A stretch of 64,000 nt of DNA, taken from the NCBI RefSeq assembly GCF_030848395.1, contig NZ_JAVDBT010000007.1, positions 62,001 through 126,000 on the forward strand. Direction: 5' to 3'. The position numbers and the translations under genes were made by a program. The stretch comes from Pseudogemmobacter lacusdianii (GTDB lineage Bacteria; Pseudomonadota; Alphaproteobacteria; Rhodobacterales; Rhodobacteraceae). Shown here in pieces: positions 55,081-64,000 of the stretch (within the stretch, counting starts at the first letter, position 1; every line of letters starts with the position of its first letter). The notes beneath the pieces are model-generated. The model made no database searches. It was not told the DNA's origin and saw only the letters and a list, made by a program, of their open reading frames with translations.

Positions 55081-56097
55081 ATGGATCCCGTATCGGTAAC
55101 CTTCCTGCTGGTCTTCCTGATCGCGGTTGCTCTGCTGTTCGATCTTTTGAACGGTATGCATGACGCGGCGAATGCCATTGCCACCATCGTCTCGACACGG
55201 GTGCTTTCGCCCTTTGTTGCGGTTTGCTGGGCGGCGTTTTTCAACTTCGTGGCCTATTTCGTCGGCAGCTATTTTGGCTTTTCGACCAAGGTTGCATCCA
55301 CAGTCGGCACGGGGTTGGTCTCGCCCGACCTTATCAATAATGCCGTGATTTTCGGCGCACTTATGGGCGCCATTGGCTGGAACCTGCTGACTTGGTGGTT
55401 TGGCATCCCGTCTTCCTCTTCGCATGCTTTGGTGGGCGGGATCGTGGGCGCCGGTGTGGCCAAGGCTGGTTTTGGCGCAATCGTTTGGGGCGGGCTGTCA
55501 AAAACCGTCTTCGCCATTGTGCTGTCGCCGGTAACCGGCTTCGTGCTGGGTGTGCTTTTGATCGTGCTGATCAGTTGGCTTTTCTTGCGGGCCAATCCGG
55601 TCTGGGCGGAAAAGTTCTTCCGGCGGATGCAGTTGGTCTCCTCGGCGCTCTATTCGATGGGTCATGGCTCGAATGACGCGCAAAAGACCGCAGGTATCAT
55701 CGCGGTGCTGCTTTACACCAACGGCTATTACGATGAGTTCACCGTGGAGCCCTGGGTCATCTTCAGCTGCTTTGCGGTGATGGGTCTGGGCACCATGATG
55801 GGCGGATGGCGCATTGTGCATACGATGGGCTCAAAGATCACCCGTTTGACGCCGACCCAAGGTGCTGCGGCTGAAACCGCAGGGGCGATGACGCTGTTCG
55901 GGGCGACTTGGATGGGGATCCCGGTCTCGACCACCCATACCATCACCGCCTCGATCATTGGCGTGGGCTCCGCCCGCCGGGTGCATGCGGTGCGCTGGGG
56001 CGTGGCTGGGCGGATCGTTTGGGCATGGGTCATCACCATCCCAGCCGCGGCCTTGATGGGCGCGCTTTTCTACCTGATCGGCGCCCAGTTCATGTGA
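55081..56097 (+). CDS. Inorganic phosphate transporter, PiT family
   Basis: 338-residue membrane transporter with about ten hydrophobic segments, for proton-coupled uptake of metal-phosphate. The PiT duplicated signature is present: LNGMHDAANAIATIVSTRVLSP near the N-terminus and YSMGHGSNDAQKTAGIIAVLL in the second half. It is co-transcribed with DUF47 and ends at a clear terminator. Confidence 0.95.
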   Translation: MDPVSVTFLLVFLIAVALLFDLLNGMHDAANAIATIVSTRVLSPFVAVCWAAFFNFVAYFVGSYFGFSTKVASTVGTGLVSPDLINNAVIFGALMGAIGWNLLTWWFGIPSSSSHALVGGIVGAGVAKAGFGAIVWGGLSKTVFAIVLSPVTGFVLGVLLIVLISWLFLRANPVWAEKFFRRMQLVSSALYSMGHGSNDAQKTAGIIAVLLYTNGYYDEFTVEPWVIFSCFAVMGLGTMMGGWRIVHTMGSKITRLTPTQGAAAETAGAMTLFGATWMGIPVSTTHTITASIIGVGSARRVHAVRWGVAGRIVWAWVITIPAAALMGALFYLIGAQFM

Positions 56098-56117
56098 TTG
56101 CAGGCTGATGAAATGCG

Positions 56118-56150
56118 AAAAGCCCGGGCGATTGGCCCGGGCTTTTTCTT
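56118..56150 (+). terminator. Terminator of the DUF47-PiT operon
   Basis: 9-base perfect stem AGCCCGGGC / GCCCGGGCT (56121-56129 with 56135-56143, loop GATTG) flanked by AAA and TTTTTC. It also suits the convergent pncB gene. Confidence 0.85.
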
Positions 56151-56168
56151 GGCGTTATAAGCCAATGA

Positions 56169-57461
56169 TCAGACGAAGATCTCTGCCGCTTGCTGCTCTC
56201 CCACCCCGAAGACGCGCTTGTAGCGGGCGATCTCTTCCGCCGGACCCATCGCTTTGTTGGCATTGTCCGAGAGTTTGACCGTGGGGCGGCCATTGGCGCT
56301 GATCGCCTTGCAGACCATGCTGAAGGGGGCAAGCCCGTCGCCCGGCACCAAGCCACGGAAGTCATTGGTCAGCATGGTGCCCCAGCCAAACGACACCTTC
56401 ACTCGACCGTGGAACTGGGCGTAAAGCTTTTCGATCTCGGCCACATCAAGCCCGTCCGAGAAGATCACAAGCTTCTCGCTGGGATCCTCGCCGCGCTCTT
56501 GCCACCATTGGATCGCCGTCTCGGCCCCGGTGGCCGGATCACCCGAGTCGATGCGGATGCCGGTCCAGCTGGCCAGCCAATCAGGGGCGTTTTTAAGGAA
56601 ACCCGCCGTGCCATAGGTGTCGGGCAGCATCACGCGCAGGTTGCCGTCATGCTCTTCATGCCAATCGGCCAGAACCTGATAGGGCGCTTGCGCCAACTCG
56701 GCATCGTTATTGGCCAAGGCGGCATAGACCATCGGCAGCTCATGCGCGTTGGTGCCGATGGCCTCGATATCGCGGCGCATGGCGATGCGGCAGTTGGAGG
56801 TGCCGATGAACTTGTCGCCAAGCCCCTCTTGCAGCGCCTGCACGCACCAATCTTGCCACAGGAAGCCGTGGCGGCGGCGGGTGCCGAAATCGGCCAGTTT
56901 CAGCGCCGGAAGGGCGCGGAGGCGTTCCACTTTTTCCCAGACCCGAGCCATCGCGCGGGCGTAGAGCACTTCCAGCTCAAACTTGCCCATGTTCTTCAGG
57001 AAGGCGCGGCTGCGCAGCTCCATCAAGACGGCGAGCGCCGGGATTTCCCACAGCATGACCTCGGGCCATGTGCCTTCGAAGGTCAGCTCATACTGGCCGT
57101 CGCGTTTTTCAAGGTGGTAGTCGGGCAGGCGCAGAGCCTCGAACCACTCCATGAAATCGGGGCGGAACATCTGGCGTTTGCCGTAAAAGGTGTTGCCGCG
57201 CAGCCAAGTGCTTTCGCCGCGCGACAGCGACAGGCTGCGGACGTGATCCAGCTGTTCGCGCAGCTCGCCTTCGTCGATCAGCTCGGCCAGCCGCACGGAT
57301 TTGCTGCGGTTGATCAGGCTGAAAGTGACCGAGGTGTCCGGCTTGTTGCGGAAAACCGATTGGCACATCAAGAGCTTGTAGAAGTCGGTGTCGATCAGGC
57401 TGCGGACGATCGGGTCGATCCGCCAATTGTGATTGTGCACCCGCGTTGCGATATCGACCAC
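56169..57461 (-). CDS. pncB: Nicotinate phosphoribosyltransferase
   Basis: 430-residue ATP-dependent enzyme making nicotinate mononucleotide for NAD salvage. Family motifs are [51 protein letters not shown] and [17 protein letters not shown] with [13 protein letters not shown]. The start is a GTG five bases after the pncA stop triplet begins, giving a two-gene pncA-pncB unit. Confidence 0.95.
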   Translation of the reverse strand: MVDIATRVHNHNWRIDPIVRSLIDTDFYKLLMCQSVFRNKPDTSVTFSLINRSKSVRLAELIDEGELREQLDHVRSLSLSRGESTWLRGNTFYGKRQMFRPDFMEWFEALRLPDYHLEKRDGQYELTFEGTWPEVMLWEIPALAVLMELRSRAFLKNMGKFELEVLYARAMARVWEKVERLRALPALKLADFGTRRRHGFLWQDWCVQALQEGLGDKFIGTSNCRIAMRRDIEAIGTNAHELPMVYAALANNDAELAQAPYQVLADWHEEHDGNLRVMLPDTYGTAGFLKNAPDWLASWTGIRIDSGDPATGAETAIQWWQERGEDPSEKLVIFSDGLDVAEIEKLYAQFHGRVKVSFGWGTMLTNDFRGLVPGDGLAPFSMVCKAISANGRPTVKLSDNANKAMGPAEEIARYKRVFGVGEQQAAEIFV

Positions 57462-57462
57462 G

Positions 57463-58089
57463 TTAGCCCCCCAGCGTCACGCCAGCGGCGCGCATCTTGT
57501 CGCGGGCCTCGGCCAGCGATCCGTTAAGATCAATCGCGCGGCATGCGCTTTCAAGAACGGTGACTTTGTAGCCCAAAGCCGCCGCATCCAAGGCAGAATA
57601 GGCCACGCAATAATCCAGCGCGAGGCCGACCAAGGTCACCGAGGTGATACCGCGCGCTTTGAGATAACCATCAAGCCCGGTGACGGTGCTGCGGTCATTC
57701 TCGAAAAAGGCCGAATAGCTGTCGATCCCGGTGCGGAACCCTTTGCGGATCACCATTTGCGCCGGGCCTTCGTTGAGATCGGGATGAAAATCAGCGCCCT
57801 TGCTGCCGATGACACAATGCCGCGGCCAGAGCACCTGCGGTCCGTAAGGCATCTCGGTCAGCGTGAAGGGTGCCGCACCTTGGTGGTTGTCGGCAAAGGA
57901 GAGGTGATCCGAAGGATGCCAGTCTTGCGTGAAGACGACATTCTGGAACTGCCCCATCAACCCATTGATCTGGTTGATGATCTGATCGCCCTCGGCCACG
58001 GCCAAAGCACCACCGGGGCAGAAATCATTCTGCACATCGATCACGATCAACGCGGCATCGGCGGGTTGCGCTGGGTCAGCCGGTCGCAT
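57463..58089 (-). CDS. pncA: Nicotinamidase PncA
   Basis: 208-residue isochorismatase-fold amidase converting nicotinamide to nicotinate. The catalytic triad is visible: Asp18 in [12 protein letters not shown], Lys in [15 protein letters not shown] and Cys in [12 protein letters not shown]. The metal site is in [12 protein letters not shown]. The start at 58089 follows GGAGG; upstream in-frame codons are not needed. It feeds PncB directly. Confidence 0.95.
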   Translation of the reverse strand: MRPADPAQPADAALIVIDVQNDFCPGGALAVAEGDQIINQINGLMGQFQNVVFTQDWHPSDHLSFADNHQGAAPFTLTEMPYGPQVLWPRHCVIGSKGADFHPDLNEGPAQMVIRKGFRTGIDSYSAFFENDRSTVTGLDGYLKARGITSVTLVGLALDYCVAYSALDAAALGYKVTVLESACRAIDLNGSLAEARDKMRAAGVTLGG

Positions 58090-58189
58090 CTCATCCTCCC
58101 ACAGGCTTGAAAAACCTGCGTAAGTCGCGGTTTGGGTTGCGTCAAGCGAGTGGCTTGAAATCGCGCGCAAGGCAGAGCATGACGGCATC

Positions 58190-59089
58190 ATGCAAACCAT
58201 TGCCGCACTTTACCACTTCGCCCCCTTCCCCGACCCGGCTGCTTTGCGCGCGCCGCTGTTGGAGCTTTGCCTTGCGCAGGGCGTGAAGGGTTCCCTTTTG
58301 CTGGCCGGTGAAGGGGTGAACGGCACCATTGCCGGGCCTCGTGAGGGGATCGACGCGGTGCTGGCGCATCTGCGCGCCCTGCCGGGCTGTGCGGGGCTGG
58401 AGCATAAGGAAAGCTTCTCGGAGACCATGCCCTTTGGCCGGATGAAGGTGAAGCTGAAGCGCGAGATCGTGACGATGGGGATCGAGGGCGTCGATCCGCG
58501 GGCCGCCGTGGGCAACTATGTGCGGGCCGAGGATTGGAATGCGGTGATCTCGGACCCGGATGTGGCGGTGATCGACACGCGCAACGATTACGAGGTTGGG
58601 ATCGGCACCTTTAAGGGTGCAGTGAACCCCAACACCGAGAGCTTCCGCGACTTCCCGGCTTGGTGGGAAGAAAACCGCGCGCAGTTCACCGGCAAGCGGA
58701 TTGCGATGTTCTGCACCGGCGGGATTCGTTGCGAGAAATCAACGAATTACCTTCTGTCGCAAGGGGTGAATGAGGTGCTGCACCTGAAGGGTGGCATCTT
58801 GAAATATTTGGAAGATGTGCCCGCCGAGCAATCGCTTTGGGAAGGCGAATGCTATGTCTTTGACGGCCGTGTCTCGGTCGGTCACGGGCTGGTGCCGGGG
58901 CAAAACTCCAGTTGCGGCGCCTGCCGGCGTCCGGTGACGCCCGAGGGGCGCGCGCATGCCGCCTATGAAGAAGGCGTGTGCTGCGCGGCTTGTGTTGAGG
59001 AATATTCCGAAGCCGATCGCGCGCGGTTCCGCGAGCGTCAGCATCAGATGGAATTGGCGAAAAAACGCGGTGAGCGCCACCTTGGGTAA
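58190..59089 (+). CDS. trhO: tRNA uridine(34) hydroxylase TrhO (rhodanese family)
   Basis: 299-residue enzyme that hydroxylates U34 of some tRNAs using oxygen, formerly called YceA/YbfQ. It has an N-terminal ferredoxin-like domain and a rhodanese domain with the catalytic Cys in [18 protein letters not shown]-terminal Cys-rich stretch ([23 protein letters not shown]) is a probable zinc site. The ATG at 58190 is 100 bases from the divergent pncA. The stop codon is part of the terminator stem. Confidence 0.93.
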   Translation: MQTIAALYHFAPFPDPAALRAPLLELCLAQGVKGSLLLAGEGVNGTIAGPREGIDAVLAHLRALPGCAGLEHKESFSETMPFGRMKVKLKREIVTMGIEGVDPRAAVGNYVRAEDWNAVISDPDVAVIDTRNDYEVGIGTFKGAVNPNTESFRDFPAWWEENRAQFTGKRIAMFCTGGIRCEKSTNYLLSQGVNEVLHLKGGILKYLEDVPAEQSLWEGECYVFDGRVSVGHGLVPGQNSSCGACRRPVTPEGRAHAAYEEGVCCAACVEEYSEADRARFRERQHQMELAKKRGERHLG

Positions 59090-59103
59090 GGTGGCGCTTT
59101 AGC
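59073..59103. terminator. Bidirectional terminator overlapping the trhO stop
   Basis: 11-base perfect stem AGCGCCACCTT / AAGGTGGCGCT (59073-59083 with 59088-59098, loop GGGT). The TAA at 59087-59089 lies within it, and a short T stretch follows. It lies between convergent trhO and the LLM gene. Confidence 0.8.
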
Positions 59104-59105
59104 GC

Positions 59106-60134
59106 TTATTTAGCGACGAGTTCGCGCACCATCGGCATGACTTTTGTCCCGTAAAGCCGCAGGCAGTTCATAAGATCGCTGTGCGGCACCGGGCCGGTCA
59201 CATATTTCATCTCAAACCGTTGCAGGCCCAAAGCCTTGATCGTGCTGGCGATTTTCTTCGCCACCGTCTCGGGCGAGCCGACATAGAGCGAACCAGAGGC
59301 GATCTCAGAAAGGAAGCTTTCCTTCGTCACCGGCGACCAGCCACGCTCACGGCCCAGACGGCCAACCATGGTCGCGTAATGCGGCCAAAGGATCTCGCGT
59401 GCTTCCTCATCCGTCTCGGCCACAAAGCCCGGTGAATGCACACCGATCGGCTTCGGCGTGTTGCCGAATTGCGCGCAGGCGCGTTGGTAGAGGTCAACGT
59501 AAGGCGCGAAGCGACGCGGATCGCCACCGATGATTGCCAGCTTCATATGCAGATCTTGCCGCGCCACCCGCACCACGCTTTCGGGGCTGCCACCGACGCC
59601 AACCCAGACCGGCATGCCTTCCGGCCCCAGCGGCGGATAGACCGCTTGATCGCGCAGGCCCGTGCGGGTCTTGCCGCTCCAAGTGACCTTTGGCTGCCGC
59701 ACCAGTTTGGCGAAAAGGTCGAGCTTTTCTTCAAACAAGATGTCGTAATCGTTCAGATCATAGCCGAAAAGCGGGTAGCTTTCGGTGAAGGAGCCACGGC
59801 CCACAATCGGCTCGGCCCGGCCATTCGACAAAGCGTTAAGCGTCGAGAACCGCTCAAACACCCGCACCGGATCATCGGTCGAAAGCACGGTGACGGCGGT
59901 GCCAAGGCGGATGTTTTTGGTGCGCCCGGCAATCGTGGCCAGCACCATCTCGGGGGCGGAGATGGCGAAATCCGGGCGGTGATGTTCGCCCAGACCGATG
60001 AAATTGATGCCAACCTCATCCGCCAGCACGGCCTGTTCCACCACATCGCGCAGGGTCTGATCTTGGGCAACGGGCAGGCCGTTCGCATCCACCGCCACAT
60101 CGCCAAACGTGCCAACGCCAAGGGTAATTTCCAT
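59106..60134 (-). CDS. LLM-class flavin-dependent oxidoreductase
   Basis: 342-residue luciferase-like FMN-dependent monooxygenase or reductase. Typical segments are GINFIGLGEHHRPDFAISAPEMVLA, IRLGTAVTVLSTDDPVRVFERFSTLNALSNGRAEPIVGRGSF and PVWVGVGGSPESV. The substrate is unknown. The ATG at 60134 follows GAGAGG, so the slightly longer frame is not used. It is monocistronic. Confidence 0.88.
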   Translation of the reverse strand: MEITLGVGTFGDVAVDANGLPVAQDQTLRDVVEQAVLADEVGINFIGLGEHHRPDFAISAPEMVLATIAGRTKNIRLGTAVTVLSTDDPVRVFERFSTLNALSNGRAEPIVGRGSFTESYPLFGYDLNDYDILFEEKLDLFAKLVRQPKVTWSGKTRTGLRDQAVYPPLGPEGMPVWVGVGGSPESVVRVARQDLHMKLAIIGGDPRRFAPYVDLYQRACAQFGNTPKPIGVHSPGFVAETDEEAREILWPHYATMVGRLGRERGWSPVTKESFLSEIASGSLYVGSPETVAKKIASTIKALGLQRFEMKYVTGPVPHSDLMNCLRLYGTKVMPMVRELVAK

Positions 60135-60230
60135 GACACACCTCTCTTTCGGGGGCAAAGATAAGCGGGCTTTGGCTGTGTGGTTAGCCCTATTGCGAGA
60201 GAGTGATCTCGGCAGCGCTGCACATAAGCC

Positions 60231-60977
60231 TTAGGCCTTATCGCGCACCTTGAGGAGCGAGCCGTCCTGCATCACCTCAAACCGCGGCAGGCGGCGGATG
60301 AGGTCGGAGAGCTTCGGCGCGCCGTAGGTGCGGGTGTCGAAATCGGGGTTCGCTTGGGTGATGAACTGGCCGATGAGGCCCAAAGAATACCACTCGCCCT
60401 CGGGGTCGATGGCGCGCATCGCGGCGGCGATGAGGGGGATCGCCTTGGCGGGCGGCTCTTTGCTGTTCGGGCGCTGCTCGGGGGCGACAGGCGCGCCCAC
60501 GGGGCTGCCCACGGTGGGCTTCGGCTCTTCGCCACCGGCAAGGTTTTCAACATAGATGAAGCGTTTGCAGGCCATGCGGAAGGCCTCGGGCGTTTTCTTT
60601 TCGCCGATGCCATAGACATCCAAGCCTTGCTCGCGGATCCGCGCGGCAAGGCGGGTGAAATCGCTGTCCGAGGAGACGAGGACGAAGCCGTCGAAAAGCC
60701 CCGAATGCAGGAAGTCCATCGCCGCGATCACCAAACCGATGTCGGAGGCATTCTTGCCCTTGGTATTGGCAAATTGCTGATCGGCGACCAGACCCAAAGC
60801 GGCGACCTTCTTGGCCCAAGCGTTGAGCCGCAGGGCCGACCAATCGCCATAGATCCGGCGCACCGATGCCTCTCCCAAGGAAGCGATTTCCTCAAAAATC
60901 GCCTCGGCATGCGAAGCCGGGATATTGTCGGCGTCAATGAGGACGCAAAGGCGGGGGGCGCGGGGTTCTGCGGGCAT
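60231..60977 (-). CDS. NYN-domain protein with C-terminal OST-HTH/LOTUS domain
   Basis: 248-residue putative RNase of the PIN-like NYN family (LabA/DUF88). The acidic residues of the NYN site are in CVLIDADNIP (Asp-x-Asp-Asn), KNASDIGLVIAAMDFL and VLVSSDSDFTRLAARIRE. After a Pro-rich linker (residues 150-175) comes a LOTUS-type winged helix (AAMRAIDPEGEWYSLGLIGQFI to GAPKLSDLIRRLPRFEV). RNA cleavage or binding is inferred and the target is unknown. Confidence 0.87.
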   Translation of the reverse strand: MPAEPRAPRLCVLIDADNIPASHAEAIFEEIASLGEASVRRIYGDWSALRLNAWAKKVAALGLVADQQFANTKGKNASDIGLVIAAMDFLHSGLFDGFVLVSSDSDFTRLAARIREQGLDVYGIGEKKTPEAFRMACKRFIYVENLAGGEEPKPTVGSPVGAPVAPEQRPNSKEPPAKAIPLIAAAMRAIDPEGEWYSLGLIGQFITQANPDFDTRTYGAPKLSDLIRRLPRFEVMQDGSLLKVRDKA

Positions 60978-61050
60978 CTTGGGCTCCTTTGCCCTCTTGT
61001 CGCAGGCTGGGGCGACAAGGTCGAGTAAAACCCGATCGAGAGACGCAAAC

Positions 61051-61078
61051 GGGCGGCGCAGGGATCCCCGCGCCGCCC
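61051..61078 (-). terminator. Hairpin after formaldehyde dehydrogenase gene
   Basis: 9-base stem GGGCGGCGC / GCGCCGCCC (61051-61059 with 61070-61078), 22 bases past the stop of the minus-strand gene. The T-tract is weak. Confidence 0.55.
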
Positions 61079-61100
61079 GCTGTTAGGCTTTGGCTTGCAA

Positions 61101-62231
61101 TCAGAACTCGATCACGGCCCGGATCGACTTGCCCTCATGCATGAGGTCGAAGCCGTGGTTGATCTCTTCCAGCTTCAGCTTGTGGGTGATCATCGGATCG
61201 ATCTCGATCTTGCCGTCCATGTACCAATCGACGAATTTCGGCACATCGCGGCGGCCTTTGGCGCCGCCGAAAGCGGTGCCTTTCCACTGACGACCAGTGA
61301 CCAGTTGGAACGGACGGGTGGAGATCTCAGCCCCCGCCGGTGCCACGCCGATGATGACCGAAACACCCCAACCGCGGTGCGAGCATTCCAGCGCGTCGCG
61401 CATGACTTTGACGTTGCCGGTGGCGTCGAAGGAGTAATCCACGCCGCCGATGTGGTCATTGCCGCGTTTGGTCAGGTTGACGATCTCTTGCACGACCGAA
61501 CCTTCGATTTTCGAAGGGTTCACGAAATGGGTCATGCCGAACTTTTTCGCCATCTCAGCTTTGTCGTCGTTGAGATCGACCCCGATGATCATGTCAGCCC
61601 CGGCCATGCGCAGGCCTTGGATGACGTTCAGACCAATGCCGCCAAGGCCGAAGACGGCTGCGGTCGAACCCATCTCAACGCCAGCCGTGTTGATCACGGC
61701 GCCGATGCCGGTGGTGACACCGCAACCGATGTAGCAAATCTTGTCGAAAGGCGCGTCTTCACGCACTTTCGCCAGAGCGATCTCGGGCATCACGGTGTGA
61801 TTGGCGAAGGTCGAGCAGCCCATGTAGTGGTAGATCGGCGTGCCATCCAGCATCGAGAAGCGGGTGGTGCCGTCGGGCATCAGGCCTTGGCCTTGGGTGT
61901 TGCGGATCGCGGTGCAGAGGTTGGTCTTGCCCGAAAGGCAGGAATAGCACTCGCGGCATTCGGGGGTGTAGAGCGGGATCACATGATCGCCGGGCTTCAG
62001 CGTGGTGACGCCTTCGCCAACTTCGATCACAATGCCCGCGCCTTCATGGCCCAAGATGCAAGGGAAGATGCCTTCGGGGTCCGCGCCCGAGCGGGTGAAT
62101 TCGTCGGTGTGGCAAAGACCGGTTGCCTTCACTTCGATCAAAACCTCGCCCTTCTTCGGGCCTTCGAGATTTACTTCCATGATTTCAAGCGGTTTGCCGG
62201 GCGCAAGGGCCACTGCGGCGCGGGTGCGCAT
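61101..62231 (-). CDS. S-(hydroxymethyl)glutathione dehydrogenase / class III alcohol dehydrogenase
   Basis: 376-residue zinc enzyme for glutathione-dependent formaldehyde oxidation (AdhI/FlhA/FrmA family). The catalytic zinc ligands are in ATGLCHTDE and GHEGAGIV. The four structural cysteines are in [18 protein letters not shown]. The Rossmann segment is [20 protein letters not shown]. The strong GGAGG lies before the ATG at 62231. No S-formylglutathione hydrolase gene is adjacent in the window. Confidence 0.95.
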   Translation of the reverse strand: MRTRAAVALAPGKPLEIMEVNLEGPKKGEVLIEVKATGLCHTDEFTRSGADPEGIFPCILGHEGAGIVIEVGEGVTTLKPGDHVIPLYTPECRECYSCLSGKTNLCTAIRNTQGQGLMPDGTTRFSMLDGTPIYHYMGCSTFANHTVMPEIALAKVREDAPFDKICYIGCGVTTGIGAVINTAGVEMGSTAAVFGLGGIGLNVIQGLRMAGADMIIGVDLNDDKAEMAKKFGMTHFVNPSKIEGSVVQEIVNLTKRGNDHIGGVDYSFDATGNVKVMRDALECSHRGWGVSVIIGVAPAGAEISTRPFQLVTGRQWKGTAFGGAKGRRDVPKFVDWYMDGKIEIDPMITHKLKLEEINHGFDLMHEGKSIRAVIEF

Positions 62232-62547
62232 AGGTTGTCCTCCTCAGAATTGGGTTGCGGCAAAGCTGTGCGAAACTGGGCGGGAATGCAACGGCGGAAG
62301 CGACATGCTGTGCGATTATTCGCCCCTTTGTCCTTGCGTTTCAGCGCTTCCAAGAGCGGTGTAGAGTATGGGGGAACCAATGCCGTGCTGCGAAGTTGAT
62401 CACCGTCACGCCGCCTTCGTAGACGGCGCATCAAGATATGCCTGCGTCACCTGAAGCCCTGAGACCTGACCTTGAGTGCCGGACCTGAGCCCCACAACCC
62501 AAAGCGATCCTCTCGATGGATCGCAAATGAGCGCGCAAATGAGAACC
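62232..62547. other. Intergenic region between formaldehyde dehydrogenase and the I78 lipoprotein gene
   Basis: About 316 bases of divergent upstream sequence, with no credible gene. It holds the GGAGG ribosome site of the dehydrogenase and an inverted repeat GCGATCC-N7-GGATCGC at 62504-62524, just before the lipoprotein start. Confidence 0.6.
62504..62524. promoter_or_regulatory. Inverted repeat before the I78 lipoprotein gene
   Basis: GCGATCC and GGATCGC arms of 7 bases separated by TCTCGAT, 23 bases before the ATG at 62548. It could be a leader hairpin or an operator. Confidence 0.4.
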
Positions 62548-62835
62548 ATGAAAAAACCTTTGATCGCCACCGCCCTTCTGTCGACCATCCTGCTGGCCGC
62601 TTGTGTGCCCGAAGACAGCGCGCCGCCGCCTGTGGATATGGACCCCAACGCCTGCGGCGCGTCGGAATATCAGGAACTGGTCGGGAAAAATCGCAGCACT
62701 CTGTCGGCGCTGACCTTCGACAGCCCGGTGCGGATCTTGGAGCCGGGTGGCATTATGACCGCCGATTATTCCAACGGGCGGCTGAATATCTCGGTGAACG
62801 AGCGTGGCACCATCACCCGGGTTTACTGCGGCTAA
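62548..62835 (+). CDS. Peptidase inhibitor I78 family lipoprotein
   Basis: 95-residue lipoprotein. The signal peptide with lipobox LLAAC gives a lipidated Cys19. The mature part has the I78 pattern CGASEYQELVGKN, PVRILEPGGIMTADYSNGRLNISVNERGTITRVYCG, which resembles fungal serine-protease inhibitors. The two Cys at the ends of the fold probably pair. An upstream in-frame ATG at 62527 would lengthen the leader and is less likely. A role as an envelope protease inhibitor is inferred. Confidence 0.85.
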   Translation: MKKPLIATALLSTILLAACVPEDSAPPPVDMDPNACGASEYQELVGKNRSTLSALTFDSPVRILEPGGIMTADYSNGRLNISVNERGTITRVYCG

Positions 62836-62861
62836 GCCGGGAAACGAGCGATCGCACATAG

Positions 62862-62897
62862 AAAGACCGGGGCGCGCACATGCGGCCCCGGTCTTTT
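62862..62897. terminator. Strong bidirectional terminator
   Basis: 12-base perfect stem AAAGACCGGGGC / GCCCCGGTCTTT (62862-62873 with 62885-62896), extended inside by CGC/GCG, followed by T's. It lies between the convergent lipoprotein and cytochrome genes. Confidence 0.9.
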
Positions 62898-62916
62898 TGT
62901 CTGACCCGTGTTGGGC

Positions 62917-63345
62917 TTATTTCATGACGCGGTAAGCGGTGTGGCAATCCTTGCAGGTACCGCCCAGCGCCGCCATCGAAGCGCCAATCGCCTCGGCCGA
63001 GCTGACATCAGCAGCGGTTGCGGCTGCGGTCAGAGCATCGGCTTGCTTCACGAAATCTTCCCAGTTGGTCCAGATTTCAGCTTTCGATTCAGAGGCAGCA
63101 TCCGCCGGGCCTTCTTCTTTGAAGGCCTCGGGCACGGCGGCGGCGGCGGCGATCAACGCGGCTTTAGCGGCCTCGGCGGCGGCGGCATCATAGGCCACTT
63201 CACCCTTGGCGATGCGGCCCAAACCGCCCATCGCAGCGCCGATCTCTTTCATCACCGCCTCACGCGCGGGGGCATCGGCCTGCGCAGCGCCATTGGCCAG
63301 CAGGGCCACAGTTGCACTGGCAATCACAAGCTTCAACAATTTCAT
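62917..63345 (-). CDS. c-type cytochrome of the c'/c556 type
   Basis: 142-residue periplasmic haem protein. The signal peptide spans residues 1-23 (ending ANGAAQA). The C-terminal haem motif is CKDCH in GGTCKDCHTAYRVMK. The N-terminal helix includes EAVMKEIGAAMGGLGRIAKG, where Met could be the sixth ligand as in c556. The rest is a four-helix bundle very rich in Ala. In methylotrophic relatives, cytochromes lie near formaldehyde dehydrogenase genes, so a link to C1 metabolism is possible but not shown. Confidence 0.9.
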   Translation of the reverse strand: MKLLKLVIASATVALLANGAAQADAPAREAVMKEIGAAMGGLGRIAKGEVAYDAAAAEAAKAALIAAAAAVPEAFKEEGPADAASESKAEIWTNWEDFVKQADALTAAATAADVSSAEAIGASMAALGGTCKDCHTAYRVMK

Positions 63346-63496
63346 AAACCTAGCTCCCTAAGGTCTTGTGGGTTGCTGGAGGGCAACGGATCTAAATGAC
63401 ACGGCATTGCACGAAGCAATCGCGCCGTTCAGCCATTGCATGCACTAGATCAAAGTTGCACGCCACTGGGCATCACAGTGACGTGAGTGGCGATCT

Positions 63497-64000
63497 TCAG
63501 CCGGGCCCGCGCAGCTCGGACAAAACGTCTGGGCTGGGATAGCCGTCAGGCACCTGACCGACGGTCTTCTGCCAAGCCTTCACCGCCGCGATGGTTTTTG
63601 GCCCGATCCTTCCATCAACACCGCCGGTGTCATGGCCCAGCGCCACCAAAGCCGCTTGTAGCTCTTTGCGCTCATCTAAGGTGAGCGCGCGCCAATGCCG
63701 GGGCCAAGGTGCCTTGATTGGATCACCGCCGCGAAGGCGGTCAGAAAGGTGACCAATGCCAATGACATAGGCATCAGCGAGGTTGTATTTCTCGATCACT
63801 TGGAAGTTGGGAAAGATCAGGAAGGCGGGGCCGGAATGGCCGGCGGGCAGAAGGATGCTGGCCTCGGCCCCCTCGGGCAGAGCGCTGCCATGAGCGGCTT
63901 TGACGCCCAGATCGTGCCAAGCAGCGACCGGCTTTTTCACCCGCTCAGAAGTTTGGTCATAGTCAAAGCCTTGCGGCAGAGTGACCTCTAGCCCCCAAGG
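63497..64000 (-). CDS. Lytic murein transglycosylase, MltB-like (N-terminus beyond window edge)
   Basis: C-terminal 167 residues of a probable SLT_2 (MltB-type) transglycosylase. The visible part has PNFQVIEKYNLADAYVIGIGHLSDRLRG, the end of the catalytic domain, and then a peptidoglycan-binding domain (LQAALVALGHDTGGVDGRIGPKTIAAVKAWQ). The frame is open to the window edge, where it reads PWGLEVTLPQGFDYDQTSER. The catalytic Glu lies upstream, outside the window. Confidence 0.88.
   Translation of the reverse strand, partial: PWGLEVTLPQGFDYDQTSERVKKPVAAWHDLGVKAAHGSALPEGAEASILLPAGHSGPAFLIFPNFQVIEKYNLADAYVIGIGHLSDRLRGGDPIKAPWPRHWRALTLDERKELQAALVALGHDTGGVDGRIGPKTIAAVKAWQKTVGQVPDGYPSPDVLSELRGPG

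Noticed and set aside
63440-63465. FNR-type site upstream of the cytochrome gene
   Set aside because: Only one half site (TTGAT on the minus strand) is present; the second half does not match.

Overview
The window is a GC-rich alphaproteobacterial chromosome segment, most likely from a member of the Rhodobacteraceae. The signs are a divergent serB / serC-serA locus, IalB, DUF2794, DUF2585 and DUF2783 family proteins, a glutathione-dependent formaldehyde dehydrogenase next to a c-type cytochrome, and homogentisate genes with Rhodobacteraceae-type neighbours. I see no insertion sequence, prophage, CRISPR array, rRNA or tRNA. Base composition and codon use look uniform, so this reads as ordinary core chromosome. 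Two genes are cut by the edges: an MFS transporter on the left and a lytic transglycosylase on the right.

Layout. 0-5 kb: MFS transporter, DgoK-type sugar-acid kinase, the two MnmC activities as separate divergent genes, and a beta-carbonic anhydrase. 5-19 kb: an HPt-like small protein, an M17 aminopeptidase with an NlpC/P60 hydrolase, DUF2794, asparaginase, IalB protein, rlmN, a YcaQ-like protein, flavin reductase, a glycosyltransferase, an orphan chemoreceptor, zapE and a TauE-type permease. 19-23 kb: serine biosynthesis (serB; serC-serA with a structured leader). 23.6-33.3 kb: a tyrosine/homogentisate block with hmgA, fahA, maiA, a thiolase and a MarR regulator, plus a metallo-hydrolase-like protein, a flavin monooxygenase and DUF2783. 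33.4-41 kb: pbpC and an alpha-2-macroglobulin. 41-47 kb: hybrid kinase, yaaA, recQ, yggT and a thioesterase. 47-54 kb: Atg22-like MFS, mepA, a phytase-like esterase, a queuosine-precursor-type transporter, a compact terminated unit, arfB, and a PLP phospholyase/aminotransferase with an APH-type kinase. 54-64 kb: DUF47-PiT phosphate uptake, pncA-pncB, trhO, an LLM oxidoreductase, a NYN/LOTUS protein, formaldehyde dehydrogenase, an I78 lipoprotein, a c-type cytochrome and the partial transglycosylase.

How the genes work together. HmgA, MaiA and FahA give the complete conversion of homogentisate to fumarate and acetoacetate. A TTGC-N4-GCAA site lies in the hmgA promoter and a second lies just before marR-maiA-thiolase, which suggests one MarR repressor for both arms. 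SerA, SerC and SerB make up the whole phosphorylated serine pathway. PncA and PncB form a nicotinamide salvage pair. PbpC and the alpha-2-macroglobulin form the usual periplasmic pair.

No large undescribed system is evident. The most unusual items are: a roughly 200-nt terminated unit at 51.48-51.68 kb with a 16-nt match to the complement of the 16S rRNA 3' end and a tiny ORF; two families of short intergenic repeats; the unassigned monooxygenase/hydrolase/DUF2783 group next to homogentisate catabolism; and a bacterial counterpart of the hydroxylysine or ethanolamine kinase-phospholyase pair.
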